Below are positions 35,254 to 47,136 of a stretch of 64,000 nt of DNA, piece after piece. Source of the DNA: Ampelocalamus luodianensis (Eukaryota; Streptophyta; Magnoliopsida; Poales; Poaceae); NCBI GenBank assembly GCA_036346255.1, contig CM070619.1, forward strand, positions 32,246,342-32,310,341, written 5' to 3'. The notes below the pieces were generated by a model, which ran no database searches, was not told the DNA's origin, and saw only the letters and a program-made list of their open reading frames with translations. The position numbers were made by a program, and so were the translations under genes. Positions within the stretch are counted from its first letter, which is position 1, and each line of letters starts with the position of its first letter.

Positions 35254-36526
35254 GCGAGTCACTCGCTCCACGTATCATGATCCAAGTTTCTACTCCCATT
35301 CCGCATTTGTTGCTTCTTTGAACCCTACGATATATCACATGCTCATGCGATTCGAAAGTGGGTCAATGCCATGCATGAGGAGTTAGAGAACTTTGAGTGG
35401 AATAAGGTGTGGAACCTAGTAAAGCCTCCTAGTGGTCATAATATGATAGAAACCCGTTGGGTGTTCAAAAATAAACAAAGTGATGATGGTTCTATGGTTA
35501 GAAATAAGGCTAGATTGGTAGCTCAGGGTTTTAGGCAAGTCCAAGATCTTCTTCACTAAGATAGACCTTTAATCAACATCAAATATTCATTGCAAATGAA
35601 AACTTTTGTAAAAAATTGGATGATTGAGGTACTTTGAGCAAAATGATTCAAATTGAGGTACTTTGAGCAAAATGATTCAAATTGAGGACTTTTGTCTCTA
35701 GGATGGTCGTTGTTAGCTTCTTGATATCACATTGACATTCTGACATGACTTTTATCACTTTAGGATCCTGGTTGATGAACTTGCTAATTTTGAAGCTTTG
35801 CTTAAATTGTTACAATGCATTGCTTTATCTTAAGTCTTCTAGCTTAACTTTGATATATATGTCTTAACATGATCCTGCTAGCACTTTTAGGCTTGATGTG
35901 TATTGAGTAATAATAGAAATGCTAGCTTGTTCTTTTGGGTAATCTCCAAAGCTTCTTGTACTAAAAATTGAGAAATACAAAAGAATAAAGCCACTCCAAT
36001 GCATTTTCATGCATGCTCTTTATTATGCTTCGTCCTTATTTCTGCATTTGTCATCTCTAGATGAGAGGAAGCTGTGATTCCTTGATGACTCCATCATCAA
36101 AGGGGGAGAAGATATAACAAAAATGATGATAAAAGGGGAAACTATGTGGAGAAAAAGGGAGAAAATTAAAAATTTTGAAAAATCATGATCATAGTGAGGG
36201 GGAGTATCCAATTTACATTCTTATGATCTTATTGTCATTTCTGAACTTGAATTGCAATCCTTGGAACCTCACAATGATCAAAGGTCAAATTGAACAGTTG
36301 TTCTTTCACATGGACCTGAAGTGAGATTTTTTTACTATTCTCTGGAAATTGAAGCTTTCTTGCTTTCTTTTGCCTTATCACACTTTCCTATCTTTGATGA
36401 AGCTAACTTGGTCATTTCCATTGCATTCTCTTGCTTTTGGACCACTTTGGTAGCGAGATGTAGTTTTTAAACAACCTCCAATCGCATTTTTGAGAAGATT
36501 GCCAATGTGTTCATCAAGGGAGAGAT
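35254..36526 (+). pseudogene. Copy B of copia-1 3' internal region with RT stub
   Basis: It repeats 22985-24254, including the open stretch at 35371-35559 (MHEELENFEWNKVWN through VAQGFRQVQ) and the same loss of the RT catalytic part. Upstream of that stretch the HSAFVAS linker is less damaged than in copy A. Differences from copy A are mostly short indels. Confidence 0.85.
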
Positions 36527-38683
36527 TGTGGATATCATGGGGATATGCTCATGATCTTAGGATGATGATACAATTGGCAATAGTGTTGAAGGTTTGTCGA
36601 ATCACTCATTTCTGCAGAGTTCATGAATATTAGCTTGACCACAACCGGGTGCCAAGTGATCGAAATCTTCGAGTGCTATAGCTACGAGTACCAAGTGGTC
36701 GAAAGCTACAAGTATTGTTCATAGAGTACTATAGTTACGAGCACTGTTCATCGAGTACTGTAGCTACGTGTGCCAAGTGATCGAAACTTTCGAGTAGTGT
36801 AGCTACAAGTAGCAAGTGGTCGTAGTCCTTTTCGACCAAGTGTGGTCGTAGCTTTTTCGATCAGGTGGTCATAGCTTTTCGACTAGGTTTGGTCGTAGCT
36901 TTTCGAGCATGTGGTTATAGACCTTTTCGACCAGGTCAGTGGTCATGGACACTTTGTCGTGAAGCGGTGGTTGTGGACACTAGTCGTGAGCGATGGTCGT
37001 GGATCTTTGTTTTGCATGATGCATGTTTTAACTAACATAGGTCAAGTTGTGAAGAACTTGTGCTCGAAAATGGTTGCTTTGTATATTGTTGTGCAAGTGG
37101 CTTGGAGTCAACTATGGTCAAGGTAAGGAGGACCAGGATTTGGTTAGAAGAACCAAGGTCCAGAACAGTCATGAATGCTGGGTGAAATGGTTGGACTCAA
37201 GCAAGGCGTAAGATGAACAAGAACCATAGAGAAGGTGAAGTTTGAGCAAAGACCTTTATGAAGGTATGTGCTCATGCCTCATCAATTATGTGAATTGATG
37301 ATTGTGCGTATCATGCGATGCTACGTGACGGTTTGCTTTTTTGTGATGGTTGTAGGAGACTAGAGTTAGGTCATGGTGAGCGGACTAGATCGGGACTAGG
37401 TTAAGAGAGCCGAGGTCGAGCGATCGAGGTGGTCTTGAAAGATGGCGATGCTAGCGGAGTGGTTACAAGCGAGAAGATAAGGATCTAGAGCGAGGCTATT
37501 GGTGATGAACATCTTTGGGCGGCGACAAAGTGGACTAGGACTAGATTCAAGGAGGTGTTGAGGTCCGGACTAGGCTTTGGGAGGAGGTGAGGTCCTAAGC
37601 GGTCAAGGAAGTCGGGTGCGTTATGGTGAGACATATGGTGCACCAAGTGACTTGGTCCCGTTGCAGCGGGGCGGATAGGTGGCATCTAGAGCGCATGAGA
37701 GGCTTGGCGGGAAGTTATTGGGCCACATGAATGATGACCGAGCACAGCAGTTTGGTGTGACGGGTTGCATCAAGCGGTATTGCAGTTATGTGCGACGGGT
37801 TACATCAAGCGGCACGGTTTTTCTGCGAAAGGTTGCATCAAGCGACGCAGGGTTTGATGCAAATGAAACCCGTTGTGTGTGGGTTTAATGGGTGCCCATT
37901 TGGGATATCTCGCTAGAAGCTTGCCTCCACTATAAAAGGGGAGGGTGCTGGTTGTGCACCTCCCAATCCTCGTATTAAAGAAACCCTAGTTTGTGTTTAG
38001 ATAGAGGTAAGTGGAGAGGTAGGGTTCTAGAGAGTTGGATTGACTGAGTGCTCAAGTGTTGAGCTTTTGTCCTCCAAGATAGGGTGGCTATAAATCAACA
38101 TCAATCTGAAATCAATCCATGAGTCTCTTTTTGTTTTTGCTCTCTCTTTTATGATTTTGGGGCTTTCTGTGATGCTTTAGTTTCTAGTCTCGATCTTGCT
38201 TGCTGTGACATGTGGTAATGCATCTAGAATCATTTCTTACCTATGAGCAAGTTTTTGGATTATATTTTGGTTTTGACTCAGTTTTGAAGCAATCTTCACT
38301 CAAACCGAAAAAGGTCGGAACTTTCGCAATGATCTTCACGATCCTTGATTGGAATAAGTTCCTAGCATCCCAGAGAAGGTTTGTTTCAAGTTTCGTATAG
38401 TTTAGAGTTGTGGATCAAATCTTAGACCTTTTTGTGATCTTACGTTCTAGCTGATTTTACTGTTCATCCAAGAGGTCCGACTGTCCAACTCATTTTATCT
38501 TGAGTTTTTGGTGATTTTAGTCTGTTTTCTTTGGGGAGTTGATTGAATTCAATAGAAGTCTTCTGTTATGCTTGTATATTGATCTTTATAGTTATTGGAG
38601 AGAAAATTGTGTTGAATTCGATCAAGGTGAAAAAGAGACAGTGCTCCTATTTATCCCCCTCTAATCGCCGTTTCGATCCAACA
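36527..38683 (+). repeat. Copy B of copia-1 3' LTR
   Basis: It starts TGTGGATATCATGG after 'atcaagggagagat' and ends 'gatccaaca', followed by the same ATAAT flank as copy A. TATAAAA is at 37931. It is 26 bases longer than copy A because of many small indels. Confidence 0.88.
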
Positions 38684-40567
38684 ATAATAGTACCGAGAGT
38701 TTAGCTAAACACACCAGAACTGAAGTTTCATATATCCGAACAATGAGGAGCTGTTTGGTTGCTGAGAAGCATTTGCCTGGCCGGAGACATACGGGGGTGC
38801 ATCAGGACCTTGTTTGGTTCGTGTCCTGGAGCATCCAGTGCCTGCCTAGCCTGACCCTTCTCTGGTGCTTCATTAGCCTGGCTCAGCGACCAAAAAACGG
38901 ACGTCGGAGCTCCTAACAGCAGCACGCAATCACGATTTGCGAGTTAATCTGACCGCACCTGTGTTAATACCGTCATTGTCCTCTTTCGCCGTCACCTGCA
39001 GCCCCGTCCCTGCCAACTTTGCGTGCATCACCGGTCCCTCGCCGTCGCCGTCAGATCTCGCCTACGCCATGGACCACCATCAAACCTCATCGTCGCAGGA
39101 AGCCACCACTGTTGTGGCTTGACCACCACGATGTCGTGTGCCTGTTGCTATCCGCAAAGCCGCACACCGTTGCTACATGGGATCGCTCTGCGCTCGATTG
39201 CCGCATCGTTGGTCGGCAACGAGCTGAGATTTGGATCGATTGTTTGATAGGATTTGAGATGGATCCCCTGCTCTGTTATTTTTTCTTTCCTTTTCTTTTA
39301 TTTCTCTGGCTTGGGATGGATAAGGAAGGCACTGTGGCCGCGTAGTGTATGGATAAGAACGGTTCTAAAAAAAGACGATGGCTTACCATTGGCTAATTAA
39401 AGCGGCATTATTCATTTTATGCCTTCTCGTCGACAAAACATACTGATTTATTTATGTTCGTACTCTTAGTTCTCCAACCAAACAACAAAACTTCAGACAT
39501 GCCTGATCAAAAAAAATTATAACAAGTTTTGATTCCTCTTAGACATGGATTTTTTCTCAAGCATGTCACTCAGGTCACAAATCAAATAGGCTCAAGTCTT
39601 ACAATAACTCTCAAGTCACCAATCAAACAGGCTCAAGTCTTCCGATAACTATTGGACGTGCCTGGTTAAGTGCCGCGTGCGACTGCAAGTCGCTCCACCT
39701 GATCCGTCTGGAGAAGCTCTAGCCATATATATTCATTTATTCTATTTAATAGGGTGTATGTGCGTTGCAACAGATTTTAAATAAACAATACCGCAAGTTC
39801 TAAATTGTGTCAACGTTGAGTCCAGTTATATTAAGACTGAATGGTATATCATTGAAATTTGAAAACGTGTAAGGTTGCTCCTAACTTTTGTTTCTCAACC
39901 TACCTTTACCGCTCTTCGCTCTAGTCCTATTAAAAGGAGAAAAAATCTCTAATCTTACTACTCAATCTTTTCTTTGCATTATGTGCACCATACATAGTTA
40001 ACATCTAGAAATTTATCGGTTTATAGAAAGATCTTGATGATAATTTTGCTTAAATTTATGCAAATATCACTTAATCGTTGGATGAATTTTGGCAGGTGCG
40101 TAAGGCAAAATAAATTTAACATTATCAAAGCATTTTGACATATCTAGATCAACTTCACATAAGAAATGAATAGATAGAAACGATAATGAAACAAATAAGA
40201 AATGTCCGACCATAGTCGATTTCACATATCATTGAGACACCAGCTAAATAACACAACATGTATGCAAGAACGGCTGGCATATTGTGTTGCTGCCGCTAAG
40301 ATGAGTGAAGCTTGTCATTCATGAGCATGCTCGGAGACATGGAGTTTACAAATAAGAGTAAAACAGGTTTATAACTTTGGTAAGGTCTATCACGAGTTAC
40401 ACAAAGCGCTTATTATATAAGTCATGAATGTAAAAATAGGTGTGTTGCTTGGACTTGATCAAAATAAAGCGGCTTGGGTTGGACTCAGGTTTGGCTTAGA
40501 TGCGGTGCGCTAGGCTTGGTTAGTTCGAGCGATGCGGCTCGGTTCGATTGCATTTGCTTAATAGCAT
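38684..40567. other. Copy B of copia-1 3' flank, including small inverted-repeat element
   Basis: It corresponds to 26386-28254. The possible DNA element lies at 38747-39486 and the 42-bp tandem pair at about 39571-39655. No gene is seen. Confidence 0.6.
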
Positions 40568-41768
40568 CACTACTACAGAAAACTTCATCACAGACGGTTC
40601 GGAACTATTATCACAGACGGTTTTCGAACCGTTTGAATTTGTATGTATGTGATAACAGGCGTATCACAGACAGTTTTTTGAGCCGTCTGTGATTGTTGAC
40701 ATATCACAGACGGTTCTATTCACTAACTATCTGTGATATGTCGACTATCCTGAGCAGTTCTATTCACTAACCATCAATGATATGTCTACTATCATAGCGG
40801 TTAGTGAATATAACTCATCTATGACGATCGGCATATCACGACGGTTATTGAATATAACCGTTTGTGATTGTCGACATATCACAGACGGTTAGTAAATGGG
40901 CTATGCGTGATATCGACATATCACAGCGGTTAAATAATAAAACCGTATGTGATAGTTCTTTATGCCTACTAATTTTGTTTGAATTTTAGCTAGCCTCACG
41001 AATTGCTAGGCATGCCCTCTTAAAACAACTAGGCAGAAAATACATCACAGATGAATCAATCGTTGACAACTGAAAGTGATTATTTACAACTAAAAATCAA
41101 TTACAAAAGAATATGTTCAGGTATTGTCGCTAGAGTTACAATTGTATTACAACTACTCAAAGTGAATTACAATTGAATCAATTGTTTGAAGGTGATTCAG
41201 TGGTGTCAACAGAGTGAAACTCTCTGTCGACGTTAATGATCTATGTCTCGATGAAGCTGTAGAGCGCTCCTCGAATCTCTGGGATCTATCTCATAATGAG
41301 TGCATGTAAATCTATGTTCAAGCCCTGTCGCTAGTAGGAGTAAAGTAGTAAGCACATATATTTAAATTTATAATTAGGAAATAATTATTGCGAGATTGAC
41401 AAACCTCGGGATCCTTTAACTTAGCAATCATGATTTCTTGCATATGATGGCAAGCGTAGAATGCACATTATTCTTGTTTTCTTTGGTGGCACTAGAAAAA
41501 TAGAATTATATATATAGGTATAGTCGATTCGAGATGCATTATTACGAAGTATGATATATGATTATTGTGTTATAGCGCGTACCGAAAATCGCATCTTCTG
41601 TTGCAGTGTGGCGCTCGATCCTTGTATGACCCTTCTGGGCAACATAGGCGATGAACGACCTACATGATTCGAAAGTTATTCTTGGCCATTTCAAGCGAAG
41701 GAATACTACAATAGAGTAATGTATGGAGAAATGAGCATACACACGAGTATTCCTTCCACAAGGGTGAA
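40568..41768 (+). mobile_element. CACTA transposon end, copy B
   Basis: CACTACTACAGAAAACTTC starts it, and TCACAGACGGTT repeats follow in both orientations. This copy keeps CACAGACGG where copy A often reads CACGACGG or CACGCACGG. The fragment ends at the TGTAATATCCC junction. Confidence 0.85.
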
Positions 41769-42240
41769 TGTAATATCCCAATTTTGGACTTGTGTTTCAA
41801 ATGTAAGAAAATGAGTAAAAATTAAAACTTTTTCTTACATCATGTATTTCCTGTATGTACTAAATAATTCTTGTACAAAAATTATGGAAATGCAGAGTCA
41901 CAAGTCTTTTGATCCAAAACCTTGTCTTCCAAAAACATTCTTGTCAAATTTTGTGATTATCTTCTGAAAATATTTTCCCAAGTTCTAGGGTTGGTGTGTG
42001 ACCCTCTGAAATTTTTACAGTTTTTAGAAATTGTTTGAATGCTTTTGGAGGGCAATCAAACCTGTTTGACTTTTAGTCAAAACCCTATTCCAGAAACTTG
42101 CAGATTTTTTTGGAGAAATGTGTACTGCATAAAAACCTCTGAAAATTTTACACAAGGTTAATATCTAAGTTAGCAAGCTCTTGTAAAAATTTCAGAATTT
42201 TTGGAAGTTTAATTTGATTGGAAATTATGGTGTAGACAAT
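41769..42240 (+). repeat. LTR-like TGTAATATCCC fragment, copy B
   Basis: Same content as 29459-29935, with a few indels. It is non-coding and leads into the unknown ORF. Confidence 0.45.
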
Positions 42241-42264
42241 CAATTTCTTGTTTATCGAATATGC

Positions 42265-42820
42265 ATAACTTGTAATTACATGGATGAATTGAAGCTTGCG
42301 GTTTTGAACAACAATTCTTATGTGTCGAATCTTGTTCATTATGAGAGAAAATTAAAATTTAGTGATCATTCAATGCCCATGTGTTCATCTCTTATTGCAC
42401 CATCTAGTATGGACAATCTGCATCATGATATTGAAGTATGGAAGAATTTACATCCATTCACCCTTGCTAGATGGATTTCCTATTGCTCGATTGAAATATG
42501 ATAGTATGGATAAACTTTGTTTGATTCCAAAAGTTGTAGATTTGTCCACATGTGCTACCACTGTAAGTTTACAACTTCGGAGAGTTGAATTGCATAAATA
42601 CTTCACTTATATTTGCAAAACTAGTTGCAATAATTACTATATGAGAAATTTTGTTTTGCTCATTAACATATATGATTATTCTTGGGGTAATAATACAATG
42701 AGGTTATACGATTGCTGCTGTTTTATAACATTAATTGTGCAACAACGAAGAATCATTAAAACGGATGACATATACATATACCATGCATACACCTTGGCTT
42801 CTTTGTTACCCTATTTTTAG
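42265..42820 (+). CDS. Uncharacterised ORF, copy B
   Basis: It corresponds to 29989-30507. Upstream the frame reads MDELKLAVLNNNSYVSNL from an ATG at 42280, which may be the better start of this protein. A 2-base difference near 42450 shifts the frame, so copy B is open in two overlapping pieces. The end LASLLPYF and the stop are identical in both copies. A purine run and a complete CRM-type LTR follow at 42865. Confidence 0.5.
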
Positions 42821-42864
42821 TCTATCAAAAACCGAGGACGGCTTTGTTTTCAAGAAGGAGAGGA

Positions 42865-43822
42865 TGATGAGGACATGACCCTGATAGATACAATCAAATT
42901 TGCTATGCTTGCTATTCCAAATATAAGAGCTCGTACACTTCACTTAAATTATCAGGTGAGCTCGTTTTTAGGAGTGTCTTTATATTATATGAACTATATG
43001 ATGCTACCTAATGATGAAATATATATATGTGCAGCACCATGTCATTTTTGGTCCAAGACAAGCAAGCAGTTCGAGCTGGGCTCGTTTTGGAATCCAGTCG
43101 GGCCTCCGGAATTAGCCTGACAACACCAACTTAAAATAGGCATAACTTTCACATATGGAGTCCGTTGGAGGTCCACAAGTACTTGATTGAAAGGTTATTT
43201 CGTCCTCTTTCCAACGGATCCAGCCTAACCTCCAAATTCCTTATGGACTGATCGCAATCATCAAAAGAAGATATCATATCACTTGTTTTGGCCAATCCGG
43301 GTTTTGTATTGATACTGAACTTGGCCCATCTGCTGGCGGCCCACCTGGGGGTGTGGTACTGTTCACGTGAACAGTAACCACGAGTTTTAGTCCCACCCCA
43401 CTATTTCTTTTAGATTTGTGGCTCCTCGTCCCCTTTTTCAGGAGGACGCACCCCCTCTAGTTTCCTTAGATTTCGTTGAGTTAAGGTTTAGCCATTTTGC
43501 AAACTTCTGTTCTTCAGTTGTGTCGGACGACCACCTGTCAAAATAGCCTTTGGAATCCCACCTTATTAATATTTCATAAATATTTGCAATACATTAGATT
43601 GTGTTTTATCTTGTTCTTGTGTGTTCTTCGATTGCATGCAGGAATAGGCCTTCGTGGTCGAGTTGATCGCGCTTCAACAAGGTCAATAACATCTCGGAGT
43701 TGGTTCAACGATTGCTAAGGCGCAAGCGTCGTAAACGGTTGTAGTCGGATCGCGAGAGTCACCTCCACCAAAATCGATAGTTATCAATCTCATCGAAAGA
43801 TCGGGACACCCCGCCTCCATCA
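42865..43822 (+). repeat. CRM-type LTR (3' LTR of the unknown-ORF element)
   Basis: The 958-bp LTR starts TGATGAGGACATG after the purine run AGAAGGAGAGGA and ends ...AGATCGGGACACCCCGCCTCCATCA. The coding tail continues into it (NIRARTLHLNYQVSSFL near 42920), as in the other CRM-type LTRs. A perfect 18-bp palindrome with a central CACGTG is at 43358. The presence of a PPT argues for a 3' LTR, with TCTAG (43823-43827) as the expected TSD copy. Confidence 0.88.
43358..43375. promoter_or_regulatory. 18-bp palindrome with central G-box in CRM-type LTR
   Basis: ACTGTTCACGTGAACAGT is its own reverse complement and centres on CACGTG, the plant G-box recognised by bZIP and bHLH factors. The LTR at 10957 has the same arms around a TGCG centre (11222-11241). 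The regulatory role is inference. Confidence 0.6.
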
Positions 43823-45610
43823 TCTAGACCGTTGACCTTGAGATCGACGGTGCACAATCAAAGAACATTTCACACGCGCCTGAGAGGGTTAAATGGCACA
43901 GGGCCCACATGTCAGCGATACACCGGGCGATTTAGGACAACAATTAATTGCAAAACCAATGATTAGTGATGATTAGCAATTAATGTGTCCTAAAGATTTT
44001 GCACATAGAGGGTTTAAGTGGACGGGGGCCCACATGGCAGTGACACAATAGACCATTTCGGACAACCATTAATTGCTAACAATGATTAGCAATTAATGAA
44101 CCCAAATTTTGTCCTAATGACCCGATACTGTGGTTTAGGCCTACGGGCCCACATGGCAGTGACTCAAAGAGTCAATCCCGACAGCCATTTAATGACCACA
44201 CTAATTACCAATGATTAACATTAATTGATGTCTAAGGGTGTTGAATAGCGCACACGGGAGGGGTTTCGTGGTGGGCCCACGATAAGTGGCACATACTCAA
44301 CACTAAGACAACCATTAATACTAAGCCATAATTAGCAATGATTAACAATGATTAGCTATTAATGATGTCCTAACGACAACGGCTTAGAGGTTTTTCGTCG
44401 GCAAAACCCGGCGAAAGAGGGCTCGTCGCGGCGGCCGCACGCGGCGCCCACAAAGTACCAAAATGGGTTCGCAATAGTCTTGCGGACCCGATGGTGATGA
44501 CCTCGCCGGCGACAATGGTCCACAATGCCGGCGAGCCGAAAATTAATGCCGGTGACAAAATCGGCCGAAAGAGAAAAATGATCAAAAGCTCCGCAACAGT
44601 CCAAAGAAGCATGTGCCACAGCGTCTAGGGACTAATTAGAAGCTACCTTAACCAAGAAGGGCTTCAAAGATGGCCGGAGAAGCTTTGACCACGGTGGAGC
44701 TTGCCGGAGCCGAGGAAGATGAAGTGAAAAATGATGATCTGGGCAAATGAGTGAGACTAGATCAACAATATAGCTTCCTTATAGCTCAGAGGAGCTCCAA
44801 AAGCAAGTAATTTCTAATTGAACCACTTACCGGAGCTGGAGAAGAAAAGGGGTGAATTCGGCCGAAAAGATCCAAACTCAAAATTGGTCAATTCCTGTGA
44901 ATAAAACCCAAAATTGAGTTAGGGGAAATGATTAGGGTACTAAGGAGCTCAAAAGGGTACAAAAAGATTTGAAGAAGAACCACTGGAGCATCAAGATTCA
45001 CAATGGAGCTTCATGGCCAAAAATGGTGGCTTTGGTAAATTTGGTGTTTTGAGCTCCCCAAGCAAAGAGGAGCTAAGTGTGGTGTAAAGAGATACCAGGA
45101 GGGGTTTTGGGGAGCTTATATAGCTAGAAACAATTAGGATTTGGGCAAAAATGAGCTTTACGGGTGAGCTTGGCTCACGGTACAACCGTGGACCGAAAAG
45201 AGGAATGATGGGGCGTAGGGGTAGGGCGTGGCTACGGCCGAAAGCACCTGCGCACACTAATTGCCGACCAGAGAGACACTGACGAGGGAGCAGGATGTGA
45301 CCAGGCCATGCCTCTCCTTGTGCTGCGCACGGCGCGAGGAATAAGATGACCAGAGAAAAGCTAGGGTTGTTGGGGACGGTCCGATCGAAAACGGACGACC
45401 AGGATTACTCCAAAGCTCCTGAGGTTTAAAACAAAGAGGAAGATTGCGAGCGTTGGATCTTAATCCAACGGTTTAGATTTGAGATGGCTTGGTTCGGCCG
45501 AGTCACAAAACCTGGGCTCGGGTTTGACTCGAGCCTGAGTCTGACTCAGACTAAAGTTTAATTTTTAGGGTTTTGAATTGAGACAGACTTTGGGGATTTA
45601 TCTGAGGTAG
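43823..45610 (-). repeat. Reverse fragment of a CTATTCGAATAG-family LTR, promoter side
   Basis: It parallels 18580-20450 of the reverse solo LTR: 'gcaatagtNttgcg' with 'gacccg', 'gccggcga' and 'gagtctgactcagactaaagttt' appear in the same order. It carries the four-unit array at 43901-44280. A few GC-rich open frames near 44360-44620 have no domain and are not called. It ends against copia-2 leader sequence. Confidence 0.65.
43901..44290. repeat. Four-unit ~125-bp tandem array
   Basis: Each unit has GGGCCCACATGGCAGTGAC or a close variant (43901, 44026, 44145, 44273). It is followed by 'ggacaaccattaattgctaa' and 'aatgattagcaattaatg'. Spacings are 125, 119 and 128 bases. The units have diverged, so the array is not recent. 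Confidence 0.88.
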
Positions 45611-46050
45611 CGAAACACGTAGTAAATGGCATTAACAAACGGCTGGCAGTAACGGTTCAGTTACTAGTGAGTAATAGCTGCGGTTAACACTGGTTAATGG
45701 CGAATCAATGGCGACTATTTCCTTGGCGAATCAAAAGCCTCTGGCCTCTTTGTTTTTGGCTATCTCTATAGAATTGAGTACTGGTTCTTCTCCTCTCCAC
45801 TAGATGAAAGAATAAGACAGAATTCTACTATTTTGTTGCTCTCTCTGGCGATCTCCATCCTGGCGAGGCGCGTGTACGGCCGCACCGAGAGAGCAAGCCT
45901 CCGGAACCCCCGTCCTTGAAGGCTTGCACGAGCGAGGACGAATAAGGTTTTTGGGGAGCGTTCGCGCGACTGCTCGTTGCTTCCTCTTCATACGATTCTC
46001 TGCTACGTTTACATCAACTACACGACTACTACCACGACGTCCACTACGTC
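45610..46050 (+). repeat. Partial 5' LTR and leader of copia-2
   Basis: AT-rich, then GC-rich non-coding sequence lies directly upstream of the gag ATG at 46051. It contains 'gagtactggttcttctcctctcc' and 'gaattctactattttgttgctctctc', leader-like sequence of this element group. The border between LTR and leader and the PBS could not be placed. Confidence 0.5.
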
Positions 46051-47131
46051 ATGACGAACGATGACCTCACTAAGACTCCTGCTGCTACTGCTCCTTCCAC
46101 TAGATCTGGGTATAGCTCTCTCGCACTTGTTGCTTGGTTAGCTTTATTATCTGTTGTTGCCTTGAACACTGAGATAGGTATGCTAGTTTTTATCTTTCTA
46201 GAAATTCGTATGCCTATAGTGTTCTTATTTATCTTTCTAGAAATTCGTCAACTGGCTTTTCTGATGCTCTCAAACCCTCTCAGTTCGATGGTGCGAATTA
46301 CAAGAGGTGGCGTACCAAGATAGTGCTTTGGCTAACTGTCATGAACGTTTTCCATGTGGCAAAGGGCAAGCCTGAAGGAACACTTACTCCTGAACAGGAG
46401 CAAGCGTTCGAGGCTGTTGATAACCTCTTTAAAGGTGTCGTGGTTAGCGTTCTTGGTGAGAAGTTAGTTGATGCATATATGGTGATTAAAACTGGGAAAG
46501 AGATGTGGGATGCACTCGAGGCCAAGTTTGGGGTTTCGGATGCAGGTAGTGAATTGTATCTTATGGAGCAATACCATGACTATAGAATGGTTGTAGGCTC
46601 ATGAGATACAATCCATGGCCATAGAACTTGAGCACTTTAAGTGTGTGTTACCGGACAAGTTTATCGCGGGAGGCATTATTGCCAAACTTCCTCCTTCTTG
46701 GAGGAATTTTGCTACTTCTCTGAAACATAAGAGACAAGAGTTTTCTGTTGAAAATCTCATTAGGTCTCTTGATGTTGAAGAGAAGGTGAGGGCAAAAGAT
46801 ACACACACTAGAGGTAACGAGGGACATTCTAGTGCCAATGTGATGCAAAAGAAGAATAACCAAGCTCAAAAGTTCAAAGGCAAGAACAAGATTGCACAAA
46901 CAACTAGCTTCAAGAAGAAGAAGAAGAACACAAAGGATGGCCTTTGCTTTGTGTGTAGCGAACTTGGTTATTTGGCCAAGGATTGCAGCCAACGCAAGGG
47001 TGGGAAGAATCAGCAAAGGCAGAATTCCAAGTCTGCTAATGTTGTTGTTGGTACTACTAAGACGGGAACATCAGGGTATGGTAATTTACCCACTGTTCTT
47101 TTCGTATGTCAATCTACCCATTGGTGGATAG
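46051..47131 (+). pseudogene. Gag of copia-2 (UBN2-type capsid region, degenerate zinc knuckle)
   Basis: The leader-proximal ATG opens MTNDDLTKTPAATAPSTRSG. After a frame change, ALKPSQFDGANYKRWRTK, then WLTVMNVFHVAKG and ALEAKFGVSDAGSELYL form the UBN2 capsid region. A break near 46605 is followed by AIELEHFKCVLPDKFIAGG and LPPSWRNFATSLKHKRQEF. The knuckle at 46945-46986 reads CFVCSELGYLAKDC: the zinc-binding His of CX2CX4HX4C is Tyr. A 20-bp direct repeat ('ttatctttctagaaattcgt' at 46190 and 46229) sits near the N-terminus and may mark a small insertion or an intron boundary. Confidence 0.88.
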
Positions 47132-47136
47132 ACATT
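47113..47136 (+). pseudogene. Copia-2 protease, first codons of the active site
   Basis: THWWIDI leads into the retropepsin D-T/S-G site. The LTR insertion starts immediately after the ACATT target copy (47132-47136), so the catalytic triplet itself is split. The rest starts at 56245. Confidence 0.8.

Noticed and set aside
44359..44619. Two overlapping minus-strand frames with hydrophobic stretches
   Set aside because: They are part of a long-LTR fragment; the parallel stretch near 19030-19200 is not open in the same frames, so no protein is conserved.
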